From positions 1-33,793 of the forward strand of contig USBO01000004.1 of the NCBI GenBank assembly GCA_900552955.1: a stretch of 33,793 nt of DNA, given 5' to 3'. This document shows positions 1 through 7,816 of this stretch, in pieces; the stretch's first letter is position 1, and each line of letters starts with the position of its first letter. The DNA is from an uncultured Alistipes sp. (GTDB lineage: Bacteria; Bacteroidota; Bacteroidia; Bacteroidales; Rikenellaceae). The position numbers and the translations under genes are program-made. The notes beneath the pieces are model-generated. The model saw only the letters and a list, made by a program, of their open reading frames with translations, was not told the DNA's origin and ran no database searches.

Positions 1-1047
1 CACGCGGCGATCATCGACGATCTGTGGCACCGTCCGACCCGTCTGGAACGGGTGGAGACGCTTTTCGCAGAGCTGGAGCGCGTGGCGGCCGAGACGCAAT
101 ACCGCGCGGCCGACGCCGAGCTGTGGTACGACACGATCGTGGCCTACGGCGAGCTGCTCTCGACGACCGTCGTTTCGGAGTACCTCATCTCGGCAGGAGT
201 GCCGAACCATTGGGTCGACATGCGCCGCGCGCTCGTGACGCAGCAGCGGCACAAGGACGCTTCGGTCGACATCGACGCCTCGGCGTTCCGCCTGCTGGCC
301 GAGGTGGAGGGGGCCGCGGAGACGATCTTCGTCGGGCAGGGCTTCATCGGCGGGGCACCCGACGGCACGACCACGACGCTGGGCCGTGAGGGGTCGGACT
401 ACTCGGCTGCCGTGGTGGCCAACATCCTCGGTGCGGAATCGATGTCGGTGTGGAAGGATGTCGACGGCGTGCTGAACGCCGATCCCAAGACCTTCCCCGA
501 CGCCGAGCAGATCAAGGAGCTGAATTACCTCGACACGATCGAACTGGCCTACAGCGGCGCGCAGATCATCCATCCCAAGACGATCAAACCGCTGCAAAAC
601 AAGAACATACCGCTCTACGTCCGCCCCTTCGGCGACAAACGCAAGCCCGGAACGGTGATCCGCGGCACGTCGGCGCCCGTGACCGTGCCGATTCTGATCC
701 TCAAGAGGGATCAGGTCTTCCTGACAGTGCGCCCGCGCGACTTCTCGTTCGTGCTGGAGGAGAAGTTCGCCACGATCTTCTCGCTGCTGGAGCGCTACCG
801 CATCAAGACCAACCTGATCCACAACTCGGCGGTCAATCTGGGGCTCTGCGTCGACAATTCGTGGCACATCGACGAGGCGGTGGCCGAGTTCCGCGACGAA
901 GGGTTCGACGTGATGAAGGTCGAGGACATGGAGCTGCTCACCATCCGCGGATACACCGACGAACTGCTGAACCGTTACGGCTGCACGCCGAAGGTTTTCG
1001 TGCGGCAGACCACGCAGTCCACCGCACGCATCGTCCGCAAAAGGTAG
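1..1047 (+). CDS. Aspartate kinase, C-terminal part (5' end outside window)
   Basis: Phosphorylates L-aspartate, the first step toward lysine, threonine and methionine (and diaminopimelate for the cell wall). The reading frame is open from base 1, so the start lies outside; about 348 residues of an expected ~440 are present. The kinase-fold motif TTTTLGREGSDYSA, the segment WKDVDGVLNADP and the HPKT motif (IIHPKTIKPLQ) are diagnostic. The last ~130 residues (from about VPILILKRDQ) look like the regulatory ACT region, so feedback inhibition by an end-product amino acid is likely, though which one cannot be told. There is no homoserine dehydrogenase domain after it, so this is a monofunctional enzyme. 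A hairpin with a T-tract follows the stop. A GTG at 52 is an internal codon, not the start. Confidence 0.93.
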   Translation, partial: HAAIIDDLWHRPTRLERVETLFAELERVAAETQYRAADAELWYDTIVAYGELLSTTVVSEYLISAGVPNHWVDMRRALVTQQRHKDASVDIDASAFRLLAEVEGAAETIFVGQGFIGGAPDGTTTTLGREGSDYSAAVVANILGAESMSVWKDVDGVLNADPKTFPDAEQIKELNYLDTIELAYSGAQIIHPKTIKPLQNKNIPLYVRPFGDKRKPGTVIRGTSAPVTVPILILKRDQVFLTVRPRDFSFVLEEKFATIFSLLERYRIKTNLIHNSAVNLGLCVDNSWHIDEAVAEFRDEGFDVMKVEDMELLTIRGYTDELLNRYGCTPKVFVRQTTQSTARIVRKR

Positions 1048-1075
1048 ACGGGCGGAACTGCACAACCCCATGGAG

Positions 1076-1115
1076 CGGTTCGTACGAAATTAACGTGCGG
1101 ACCGTTCGTTTTTTT
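1076..1115 (+). terminator. Terminator after the aspartate kinase gene
   Basis: The arms 1076-1085 and 1095-1104 form a 10-bp stem (two G-U pairs) with a 9-nt loop, followed by TTCG and seven T. It lies 28 bp after the stop codon. Confidence 0.6.
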
Positions 1116-1127
1116 GCGGAAAATCAT

Positions 1128-1135
1128 TATCTTTA
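1128..1135 (+). promoter_or_regulatory. Possible -7 element for the symporter gene
   Basis: TATCTTTA matches the Bacteroidota -7 consensus TAnnTTTG at all but the last base. The upstream -33 match is poor (TTCG at 1105-1108, 19-nt spacing) and overlaps the T-tract of the preceding terminator. It would give a leader of roughly 130 nt. Confidence 0.3.
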
Positions 1136-1273
1136 TACCCGCTTAGCCGCAAAAGCGGCAGACGCACCAGGCGCATCGTGCGAACGAACCGCCCGAAGCT
1201 CGGACACCGACCCGCAGCTCGCGGCAGAGCCGGATGCGCCTGACCACCGACCTGTCATCAAAACCGACCCGAC

Positions 1274-3001
1274 ATGCTACTGACCGACTACCTCATCATC
1301 CTGCTCTATTTCGCCGGACTGCTGGCGCTGGGAGCGACCCTCGGACGCAAAATCAAAAGCTCGCGCGAGATGTTCATCGCCGGCAAGAACTCGTCGTGGT
1401 GGCTCTCGGGCCTCTCGACCTACATGACCATTTTCTCGGCCGGCACGTTCGTCGTCTGGGGCGGCGTGGCCTACCGCTCGGGCGTGGTGGCCGTCACCGT
1501 GGGCGTGATGCTGGGCATCGCGTCGTTTCTGGTCGGGAAGTTCGTCGCCGGAAAATGGGCCCGCATGCGCATCGACTCGCCGGCCGAGTACCTCGGCATC
1601 CGTTTCGGCAAGCCGACCGTCCGCTTCTTCACCGTGGTGGGCATCATCGGCAAGGGCGTCCACACGGCCGTGGCGCTCTACGCCGTGTCGATCATGGCCG
1701 TGGCGCTGATGCCGCTGCCCGACGGGCACTGGCTGGCCGACCCGCAGACGGGCCACCTGTCGGTGACCTACGCCGTGCTGATTCTGGGGCTCATCACCTT
1801 CGTCTACACCGCCGCGGGCGGATTTCTGGCTGTGCTCATCACCGACGTGGTGCAGTTCGCCATCCTCATCGGCATGATCCTTCTCATGGTGCCGCTGTCG
1901 TTCGGGAGCGTGGGCGGCGTCAGCGAGTTCGTCCGCAACGCTCCGCCGCAGTTCTTCGATCTCTTCACCAGCCAGTATTCGTGGGTGTGGATGGTGCTGT
2001 GGTGTCTGCTGCACGCCTTCATGATCGGCGGCGACTTCGCCTTCGTGCAGCGCTACATCAGCGTGCCGACGGCCAAAGACGCCAGGAAGAGCATCTATCT
2101 GGTGGGCGTGCTCTACCTCATCACGCCGCTCTTCTTCTACGTGCCGGCGCTCGCCTACCGCCTGCTCAACCCCGACGCCAATCCCGAACAGGCCTACATG
2201 CTCATGAGCCAGCACATCCTCACCACGGGCATGCTGGGCATGATGATGGCCGCCATGCTGTCGGCCACGATGAGCATGGTTTCGGGGACGCTCAACGTCT
2301 ACGCCAACGTCTTCACCTACGACATCTTCAAGCCGCTGCGCCCCGCCGCCTCGGATGGCACGCTGATGCGCGTCGGACGCTCGTTCACCTTCCTTTACGG
2401 GGCGCTCATCACGCTCGTGGCCATCCTGATCCCCTATTGCGGAGGCGCCGAGCGCGTGGTGGTGTCGATCCTCACGCTGGTCATCTCGCCCCTGTTCATC
2501 CCCTCGCTGTGGGGCCTCTATTCGCGCCGCATCGGGCAGCGGTCGGTCTTCGCGGCGATGGGCATCACCTTCCTGGCAGCCATTCTGGTCAAGACCGGAT
2601 GGGTCGCCGGCGGGCTGACAGCCCGCCATCCCGAGTTCGTCGACGCCTTCATCGGGCTGGTGTTCCCCGTGGCGATTCTCGCCGCCATCGAACTCGGCGC
2701 CCGCCGGCGTCCCGACGACGCGGGCTGGAAGCGCCTCGAAACGCACTACAAGGACGAAAGCGAGCTGCTCACCGAGAGCCAGAAAGCCAGGAACCGCGAG
2801 GCCGGCGCGATGTACTCCAACCTCGCCTTCACGATCATGACGGGCACCTACGGCGCCATCGGAATCATCATGCTGGGGCTGGCGCTGCTCAACGACGACC
2901 GGTCGATGTACCTCTACGGCGGCATCTTCGCCGGCGTGGCGGCCGTGGCTTATCTGATCTTCCGCACGCTCCGGCCGGCAAAGGGACGCAGCACCCGATA
3001 G
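1274..3001 (+). CDS. Sodium:solute symporter (SSS family)
   Basis: An inner-membrane secondary transporter, expected to couple Na+ entry to uptake of a small solute. The 575-residue protein is a run of hydrophobic helices in the SSS order: an N-terminal helix followed by a charged loop with the family pattern SSREMFIAGKNSSWWLSG, a glycine-rich segment with SPAEYLGIRFG near residue 100, and the GGDFAFVQRYIS segment near 255, typical of this family. Length is within the usual 450-600. The start ATG at 1274 directly precedes the first helix. The FAD-dependent oxidoreductase gene follows after 26 bp, so the two are probably co-transcribed and the transporter may import that enzyme's substrate. 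The substrate (sugar, sialic acid, organic acid, amino acid) cannot be told from sequence. Confidence 0.9.
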   Translation: MLLTDYLIILLYFAGLLALGATLGRKIKSSREMFIAGKNSSWWLSGLSTYMTIFSAGTFVVWGGVAYRSGVVAVTVGVMLGIASFLVGKFVAGKWARMRIDSPAEYLGIRFGKPTVRFFTVVGIIGKGVHTAVALYAVSIMAVALMPLPDGHWLADPQTGHLSVTYAVLILGLITFVYTAAGGFLAVLITDVVQFAILIGMILLMVPLSFGSVGGVSEFVRNAPPQFFDLFTSQYSWVWMVLWCLLHAFMIGGDFAFVQRYISVPTAKDARKSIYLVGVLYLITPLFFYVPALAYRLLNPDANPEQAYMLMSQHILTTGMLGMMMAAMLSATMSMVSGTLNVYANVFTYDIFKPLRPAASDGTLMRVGRSFTFLYGALITLVAILIPYCGGAERVVVSILTLVISPLFIPSLWGLYSRRIGQRSVFAAMGITFLAAILVKTGWVAGGLTARHPEFVDAFIGLVFPVAILAAIELGARRRPDDAGWKRLETHYKDESELLTESQKARNREAGAMYSNLAFTIMTGTYGAIGIIMLGLALLNDDRSMYLYGGIFAGVAAVAYLIFRTLRPAKGRSTR

Positions 3002-3027
3002 GGACAACCCGAAAACTATAAGATACA

Positions 3028-4329
3028 ATGGATTTCATCACACAGACAAAGCAGGTTCCGGTCGTGGGCGCATACGACGTCGTGGTGTGCGGCGGCGGCC
3101 CTGCCGGCCTGATCGCGGCCATCGCGGCCGCACGCGGCGGGGCGCGCACGGCGCTCGTCGAACGCTACGGATTCCTGGGCGGAATGGCCACCGCAGGGCT
3201 GGTGGCCCCCATCAGCGTCTTCAACTACAACGGACGGCGCATCATCGACGGCATTCCGTGGGAGTTCGTCGAACGCCTCGCCGAAATCGGCGGCGCCGAG
3301 GAGGAGAAACCGCTGGGCAACATCACCTTCTCGCCCGAGAAATATAAAATCATCGCGCAGCGGATGCTGCTCGAGGCCGGCGTGACGCTCTACTTCCACT
3401 CCTACCTCACGGGATGCCGCACGGAACAGGGGCGCATCACCCACATCGTCGTCGAGAACAAAAACGGCGCCGAGGCGATCGCCGCCCGTTACTTCATCGA
3501 CGCCACGGGCGACGCCGATCTGGCGCACCAGGCCGGCGTGCCGATGCAGCCCGCCGGCGCGACGCTGCAACCCGCGTCGCTGATCTTCATGCTCGGAGGC
3601 GTGGACACCGACGCCCTGCCGATGCTGCGCCACAGCCAGCAGGGGGTCAACTACCACGATCTGGCCATCCGCGAGACGCTCGAACGGCTGCGCGAGACAC
3701 AGGAGATTCCCACCTTCGGCGGGCCGTGGTACTGCGGCGTACTGTCGAAAGGGGTCGTGCTGCTCAACATGACGCGCACGCAGGCCGACATGGCCGACAA
3801 CCGCGAGGCGACGGAGGCGGAGTGTCTGCTGCGCGAACACGTACAGTTGTTCACCGAGCTGCTGCGCCGGCACGTGCCGGCGTTCCGCGACGCCACGCTG
3901 CTCTGCACCGCCACGCAGACCGGCGTGCGCGAGACGCGCCGCATCAAGGGCTTCCACACGCTCACGGGCGAGGAGTATCTCAACGCCGTCGATTTCCCCG
4001 ACGCCATCTCGCGCGGATGCCATCCTGTCGACATCCACGCCGCGTCGTCGACCCAGCAGCGCTGCGAATTCCTCAGGGAGGCGGCGTTCATCCCCTACCG
4101 CACGCTGATCGCCCCCGACTTCCCGAACCTGCTGGTGGCCGGACGTTCATTCTCGGCCGATGCGGTCGCTTCGGCTTCGGTGCGCGTGCAAGCTTCGGTC
4201 ATGGGGCTGGGGCAGGCTGCCGGTGCGGCGGCCGCCCAGTGTGTCCGCACGGGCGCCGACGTGGCGGAGGTCGACGTCGAGCAGTTGCGAAGAACGCTCA
4301 CCGAATACGGCGCCAACCTCACGGCCTGA
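3028..4329 (+). CDS. FAD-dependent oxidoreductase
   Basis: A soluble flavoprotein of the FAD_oxidored type (Pfam PF12831-like), 433 residues. The dinucleotide-binding Rossmann motif GGGPAG is at 22-27, with a ribose-binding glutamate (E45) at the end of the second strand, followed by GFLGGMATAG. A second FAD-contact motif, ATGDADLAH, lies near residue 160, and the C-terminal FAD-binding segment NLLVAGRSFSADAVASASVR starts near 366. No signal peptide is visible, so it is probably cytoplasmic. It sits 26 bp downstream of a sodium:solute symporter, suggesting a transporter-plus-oxidase catabolic unit. The family includes enzymes of unknown substrate; I do not assign one. Transcription ends at the palindrome 4355-4382. 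Confidence 0.88.
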   Translation: MDFITQTKQVPVVGAYDVVVCGGGPAGLIAAIAAARGGARTALVERYGFLGGMATAGLVAPISVFNYNGRRIIDGIPWEFVERLAEIGGAEEEKPLGNITFSPEKYKIIAQRMLLEAGVTLYFHSYLTGCRTEQGRITHIVVENKNGAEAIAARYFIDATGDADLAHQAGVPMQPAGATLQPASLIFMLGGVDTDALPMLRHSQQGVNYHDLAIRETLERLRETQEIPTFGGPWYCGVLSKGVVLLNMTRTQADMADNREATEAECLLREHVQLFTELLRRHVPAFRDATLLCTATQTGVRETRRIKGFHTLTGEEYLNAVDFPDAISRGCHPVDIHAASSTQQRCEFLREAAFIPYRTLIAPDFPNLLVAGRSFSADAVASASVRVQASVMGLGQAAGAAAAQCVRTGADVAEVDVEQLRRTLTEYGANLTA

Positions 4330-4354
4330 GCCGAAGGATCGCTGCCGAACGCAA

Positions 4355-4382
4355 AATGCCGCCCCGGGCCCGGGGCGGCATT
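4355..4382. terminator. Bidirectional terminator: 28-nt perfect palindrome
   Basis: The two 14-nt arms (4355-4368 and 4369-4382) are exact reverse complements with no spacer. On the plus strand the hairpin is followed within 4 nt by T5; on the minus strand T4 overlaps and follows it. It sits between the convergent oxidoreductase and efp genes and should stop both. Confidence 0.85.
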
Positions 4383-4409
4383 GCCGTTTTTCGAAACGCA
4401 GTCGCGCGA

Positions 4410-4976
4410 CTATTTGATACGCTCCACGTACTCGCGGGTGCGGGTGTCGACGCGGATCTTGTCGCCCGTGTTGATGAAGAGCGGCACGCGAACCGTCGCT
4501 CCGGTGTTGACCGTCGCGGGCTTGAGCGAGTTGGTCGACGCCGTGTCGCCCTTGATGCCCGGCTCGGTGTAGGTCACCTCCATGTCCACGATGGCGGGAA
4601 GTTCGGCCGACAGCACGGTCTCTTTCTCGGTGTGGAACATCACCTCGACGATCTGGCCGTCGGCCATCAGGTCGTAGTTGGTGATGAGCGCCTTGTCGAT
4701 ATTGATCTCCTCGAAGGTCTCGGTGTGCATGAAGTGCGCGCCCAGATCATCCTCGTAGGTGAACTGGTAGGGACGGCGCTCCACACGCACGAACTCCATC
4801 TTCGCACCAGCGGAGAAGGTGTTGTCGAGCACGCGGCCGTTCTCGAGGTTCTTGAGCTTCGTACGCACGAAAGCAGGACCCTTGCCGGGCTTGACGTGCT
4901 GGAAATCGACGATCTGGAAGGTCTTGCCGTCCAGTTCGATGCAAGCACCGATTTTGATATCAGCGGTTGTTGCCAT
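4410..4976 (-). CDS. efp: Translation elongation factor P
   Basis: EF-P binds stalled ribosomes between the P and E sites and promotes peptide bonds at polyproline stretches. The 188-residue product has the standard three-domain length. The N-terminal KOW-like domain carries the tip loop HVKPGKGPAF, with K32 at the position that is modified in many bacteria. The C-terminal OB domain ends in the typical GDKIRVDTRTREYVERIK. The frame remains open well upstream, but MATTADIKIGA is the family N-terminus and a promoter lies just before it, so the start is 4976. The gene looks monocistronic. It fits the locus that SusC here begins with three consecutive prolines, but no specific link is implied. 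Confidence 0.96.
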   Translation of the reverse strand: MATTADIKIGACIELDGKTFQIVDFQHVKPGKGPAFVRTKLKNLENGRVLDNTFSAGAKMEFVRVERRPYQFTYEDDLGAHFMHTETFEEINIDKALITNYDLMADGQIVEVMFHTEKETVLSAELPAIVDMEVTYTEPGIKGDTASTNSLKPATVNTGATVRVPLFINTGDKIRVDTRTREYVERIK

Positions 4977-5021
4977 AATCTGAAAAGTATCGTTTGTTTT
5001 ACGTGATTGATCTATATTGCA

Positions 5022-5051
5022 CAAAATTACAAAAAAAATCGGAAATGCAAG
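5022..5051 (-). promoter_or_regulatory. efp promoter
   Basis: On the minus strand CTTG (5048-5051) is followed after 18 nt by TAATTTTG (5022-5029), a full match to the TAnnTTTG -7 element. The expected transcript start lies about 40 nt before the efp ATG. Confidence 0.6.
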
Positions 5052-5125
5052 ATTCCGAGCCGAAAGTTCCACGCAAGGCACCCGTACAGCGGCCTCCGAA
5101 CGCCGTCCTCCGGCCCCTCGGCGGG

Positions 5126-5695
5126 TCACGGCCGGTCGTCGCCGGCAGGCTGCCCCCACTCGTAGTGCGGCGCCGAGGGGCAGACGAGCGCGACGGCACG
5201 CTCGGTGACCGTCGCACAGAGCGTTTCGAGGTCGGACGGATGCGCATAGAACGACGGCGCGGCGGGCAGCACGACAGCACCGCACTCGGCCAGCGCGGTG
5301 AGGTTGCGCAGGTGGATGAGCGACAGCGGCGTTTCGCGCACGACGAGCACCAGCCGCCGCCGCTCCTTGAGCATGACGTCGGCCGCCCGTTCGATGAGCG
5401 TCTGCGACACCCCCGCGGCGATGCGGCCCGCCGTACCCACCGAGCAGGGCACGACGATCATCGCATCGTAGCGCGCCGAGCCGCTGGCCGGCGGAGCGAA
5501 CAGGTCGCCGTTGTCGTAGCGGACGAATTTCGGGTGATCGGGCAGCGCGACGCCCTCGTGCGCCATGACCTGCGGAGCGCAGTCGCTGAGCACGAGCGCG
5601 ACGGACTCCACGCAGTCGAGCGCCGCGAAGCGTTCGGCGGTCTGTCGGGCATAGACGGCGCCGCTGGCGCCCGTAACGGCGAGAATCAGTTTCAT
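5126..5695 (-). CDS. UbiX-family flavin prenyltransferase
   Basis: Makes prenylated FMN, the cofactor of UbiD-type decarboxylases, from reduced FMN and dimethylallyl phosphate. The 189 residues match UbiX length. The FMN-binding start LAVTGASGAVYA (GASGA at 9-13), the segment VVPCSVGTAGRIAAG (81-95) and the block RETPLSLIHLRNL (120-132) are family signatures. The start at 5695 is set by the first residue of the Rossmann strand (MKLILAVTG); an upstream in-frame ATG would add a 16-residue tail not seen in the family. A TATTTTTG -7-like box at 5705-5712 would put the transcript start almost at the ATG. No UbiD gene lies in the window. Confidence 0.92.
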   Translation of the reverse strand: MKLILAVTGASGAVYARQTAERFAALDCVESVALVLSDCAPQVMAHEGVALPDHPKFVRYDNGDLFAPPASGSARYDAMIVVPCSVGTAGRIAAGVSQTLIERAADVMLKERRRLVLVVRETPLSLIHLRNLTALAECGAVVLPAAPSFYAHPSDLETLCATVTERAVALVCPSAPHYEWGQPAGDDRP

Positions 5696-5764
5696 AGACT
5701 GCCGCAAAAATAACGAATTCGCAACAAATCCGGTCACAAGCACCGCAAAAAGGATATTTTTCCA

Positions 5765-5772
5765 TATTTTTG
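5765..5772 (+). promoter_or_regulatory. -7 element for the lipoprotein gene
   Basis: TATTTTTG is a full match to TAnnTTTG. No convincing TTTG lies 18-21 nt upstream. It would give a leader of about 30 nt before the ATG at 5808. Confidence 0.45.
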
Positions 5773-5807
5773 TGCGAGATTTAAGGTTTATTCAAAGGTT
5801 AGTTAAG

Positions 5808-6878
5808 ATGAAATTCAACAAACTCCTGCTCGCAGCGGCCACCCTGTGCTTCGTCTGCATGACGCCGGCCTGCAGCGAAGACCCCGCACCCGATCCCGAA
5901 ACGGATCAGACGCCGGAAGAGGGCGGCGACAACGAACCCGAAGAGCCGGAAACACCCGAAACACCCGCTCTGACCGAAGGCGTCAGGGCCGAAGGGTATT
6001 ACAAGGGCGATTACCACGGCGAAGGATCGGGCAACTACTGGATCAACTTCACCATCGAGGACAAGAACGATCCCGAGGGGTATCGCATCCTCTGCCTCGA
6101 CTTCAACGGCTCGCTGGCGGCCGACTCCGATTTTCCGACGCTCGGAGTAGGCGACTACCCGATGAACACCGGAGCAGGTCATCCGGCCGGAACGCTCAAC
6201 GGCGACGGCGACACCTACATGGCGCGCCACGACGGCGAGGGAGACTTCACCTATTCCGAGGCACAGAGCGGAGCGGCCAGGATCGAGCTGATCGAAGGAC
6301 TGTACAGGGTGACCTGCTCGATCCTGCTCGAAAAGGAGGAGGTCTGCGAGTTCGAATACTACGGCCCTCTGACCTTCTACAACCGCACGCTGGACGGCAA
6401 CATGAGCAATCTGACCGAAGACGTGGAACCGGCCTTCACGCAGGGCATGGCGATCTACTACGGCGACATCTACGAAATGGGCTCCGACGCATGGAACGTC
6501 GTGCTGGCCGAGGCGGACTACGATCTGGAGATTAACTACGGCCAGGGCGACGCCATCCAACTGGCATTCAACGTCACGAACGGCGCAAGCGCCTACATCC
6601 CCGACGGAATCTACACGCTTCTCGATGCCAACACCGCCGAGGAACTCCCCGCCGGAACGATGATCGCCGGCATCTACGACGCCGCCTACGGCGGGTACTG
6701 GGGCTGCTGGTTCTACTCGACCCGCCGCCGGATCGAAGCGCGTCTCGACTCGGGAATGGTCGAAGTAAGCCGCGAGGGTGAGATTTACACGCTGAAGCTG
6801 CAGCTCAAAGACGGCGCAGGACGCAAGGTGACATCCACCTATACGGGCCAGTTGACCTGCTTCTCGGCCGCCGAGTAG
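5808..6878 (+). CDS. Surface lipoprotein of unknown function
   Basis: A 356-residue lipoprotein. The signal peptide (KFNKLLLAAATLCFVCMTPA) ends at a lipobox cysteine at residue 21, followed by SEDP, an acidic start like the Bacteroidota lipoprotein export signal, so surface display is likely. A low-complexity linker of about 35 residues rich in Pro and Glu separates the anchor from the folded part. The rest has many aromatic and Gly/Asp residues in a beta-rich pattern (for example AEGYYKGDYHGEGSGNYW), with no catalytic motif that I recognise. The start ATG at 5808 is chosen because it begins the signal peptide; the longer in-frame TTG start would overlap the -7 box. It is transcribed alone, divergently from the ubiX-like gene. 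Confidence 0.8.
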   Translation: MKFNKLLLAAATLCFVCMTPACSEDPAPDPETDQTPEEGGDNEPEEPETPETPALTEGVRAEGYYKGDYHGEGSGNYWINFTIEDKNDPEGYRILCLDFNGSLAADSDFPTLGVGDYPMNTGAGHPAGTLNGDGDTYMARHDGEGDFTYSEAQSGAARIELIEGLYRVTCSILLEKEEVCEFEYYGPLTFYNRTLDGNMSNLTEDVEPAFTQGMAIYYGDIYEMGSDAWNVVLAEADYDLEINYGQGDAIQLAFNVTNGASAYIPDGIYTLLDANTAEELPAGTMIAGIYDAAYGGYWGCWFYSTRRRIEARLDSGMVEVSREGEIYTLKLQLKDGAGRKVTSTYTGQLTCFSAAE

Positions 6879-6911
6879 GCTCCCGGCAACGAGCGGACAC
6901 CGCTCCGACGC

Positions 6912-6950
6912 AATCCCGCCGCGCACTTCCGCACGGCGGGATTCTCTTTG
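6912..6950. terminator. Terminator after the lipoprotein gene
   Basis: The arms 6912-6921 and 6934-6943 pair perfectly (10 bp, 12-nt loop) and are followed by CTCTTTG. It lies 33 bp after the lipoprotein stop, in the region convergent with the deacetylase gene. The rest of 6951-7077 shows nothing I can assign. Confidence 0.6.
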
Positions 6951-7077
6951 CGCCCGGGCAGCCTCCGGTGAGCCGCGGCACGGCGCAGCGAAATCGCGCC
7001 TGCAGGGGCGGGACGGCGTTTCCGCCTGCGGAGACGAGGGTGGGAATCTGCGGGTGAGGGCAGTCCGCGCAGGCGGC

Positions 7078-7686
7078 TCAGAGGTCGATCGCCTTGCACC
7101 GCAGGCCCATCGCACGGACGGCCTCGAGCGTGCGCGGGAGAGCGTAGCTCATGTTGCGGAACGACTTCTCGGAGTCGTGGAAGACGACGATCGACCCGCC
7201 CTCGAGGTAGCGCGTGACGTTGCGCAGGCAGGTGCGCGGAGAGAGCGCACGGTTGTAGTCGCGCGAGAGGACGTCCCACATCACCAGTTTGTAGCGCTTG
7301 GACAACGCCCGCGTCTGCGCCGGCGTGATGCGCGCATAGGGCGGGCGGAACAGTTCGGTGTGGAGCAGGTCGTTGGCGAAATCGACATCCTCGATGTAGC
7401 GCTCGAGGCTCATGCCCCACCCCTTCTGATGGGAGTAGGTGTGGTTGCCGATGCGATGGCCCGCCTCGACGATGCGGCGGTAGAGATCGGGATACATCTC
7501 CACGTTCTTGCCCAGTACGAAGAAGGTCGCTTTGGCATCGTACTTGTCCAGCGTCGAGAGAATCCACTCGGTGATGCCGGGCGTCGGGCCGTCGTCGAAG
7601 GTCAGATAGACGGCCGATTTGTCCTCCATCTCCCAGATGAGGTCGGGCATCAGCCAGCGGATGAATTTCGGCGGTTTGAGACGCAT
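7078..7686 (-). CDS. NodB-type polysaccharide deacetylase
   Basis: A carbohydrate esterase family 4 enzyme that would remove N- or O-acetyl groups from a glycan. The 202 residues are nearly all catalytic domain: motif 1 TFDDGP (29-34, with the catalytic base and metal Asp), motif 2 NHTYSH (81-86, metal histidines H82 and H86), motif 3 RPPY (114-117), motif 4 WDVLSRDY (137-144) and motif 5 with FHDS (169-172). No signal peptide is visible from MRLKPPKF, so the protein is either cytoplasmic or membrane-associated through its short hydrophobic N-terminus. A longer frame extends upstream but runs across both divergent promoters and antisense to the next gene, so I reject it. Peptidoglycan or an envelope polysaccharide is the usual target class. 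Confidence 0.9.
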   Translation of the reverse strand: MRLKPPKFIRWLMPDLIWEMEDKSAVYLTFDDGPTPGITEWILSTLDKYDAKATFFVLGKNVEMYPDLYRRIVEAGHRIGNHTYSHQKGWGMSLERYIEDVDFANDLLHTELFRPPYARITPAQTRALSKRYKLVMWDVLSRDYNRALSPRTCLRNVTRYLEGGSIVVFHDSEKSFRNMSYALPRTLEAVRAMGLRCKAIDL

Positions 7687-7711
7687 GGACGATTCGGTGA
7701 CGATCTGCGTG

Positions 7712-7743
7712 CAAATGTAGGCAAAAAATGCTACCTTTGCAAG
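7712..7743 (-). promoter_or_regulatory. Deacetylase promoter
   Basis: On the minus strand CTTG (7740-7743) is followed after 20 nt by TACATTTG (7712-7719). The expected start is about 20 nt before the ATG at 7686. Its -33 region abuts the -7 box of the divergent gene. Confidence 0.6.
7732..7739 (+). promoter_or_regulatory. -7 element of the DUF4837-like gene
   Basis: TACCTTTG matches TAnnTTTG fully. No good -33 element is seen upstream. The transcript would start near 7746, about 70 nt before the chosen ATG. Confidence 0.5.
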
Positions 7744-7816
7744 GAAGATGCGATTCCCCTGCCATGAGGCGCGCAGCGCCCGCCGCACGAAACCCGCACC
7801 GAAAACATACGAAACG

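Noticed and set aside
1146..1159. Hairpin GCCGC-AAAA-GCGGC upstream of the symporter as a riboswitch part
   Set aside because: Only 5 bp, with no further conserved structure that I recognise.
1277..3028. Minus-strand frame of 583 codons
   Set aside because: Antisense to the symporter; very rich in His, Glu and Arg, without hydrophobic or domain structure.
4977..5765. N-terminal extension of the efp frame
   Set aside because: It runs antisense to nothing useful and across the efp promoter and the ubiX-like gene in another frame; EF-P starts at MATTAD.
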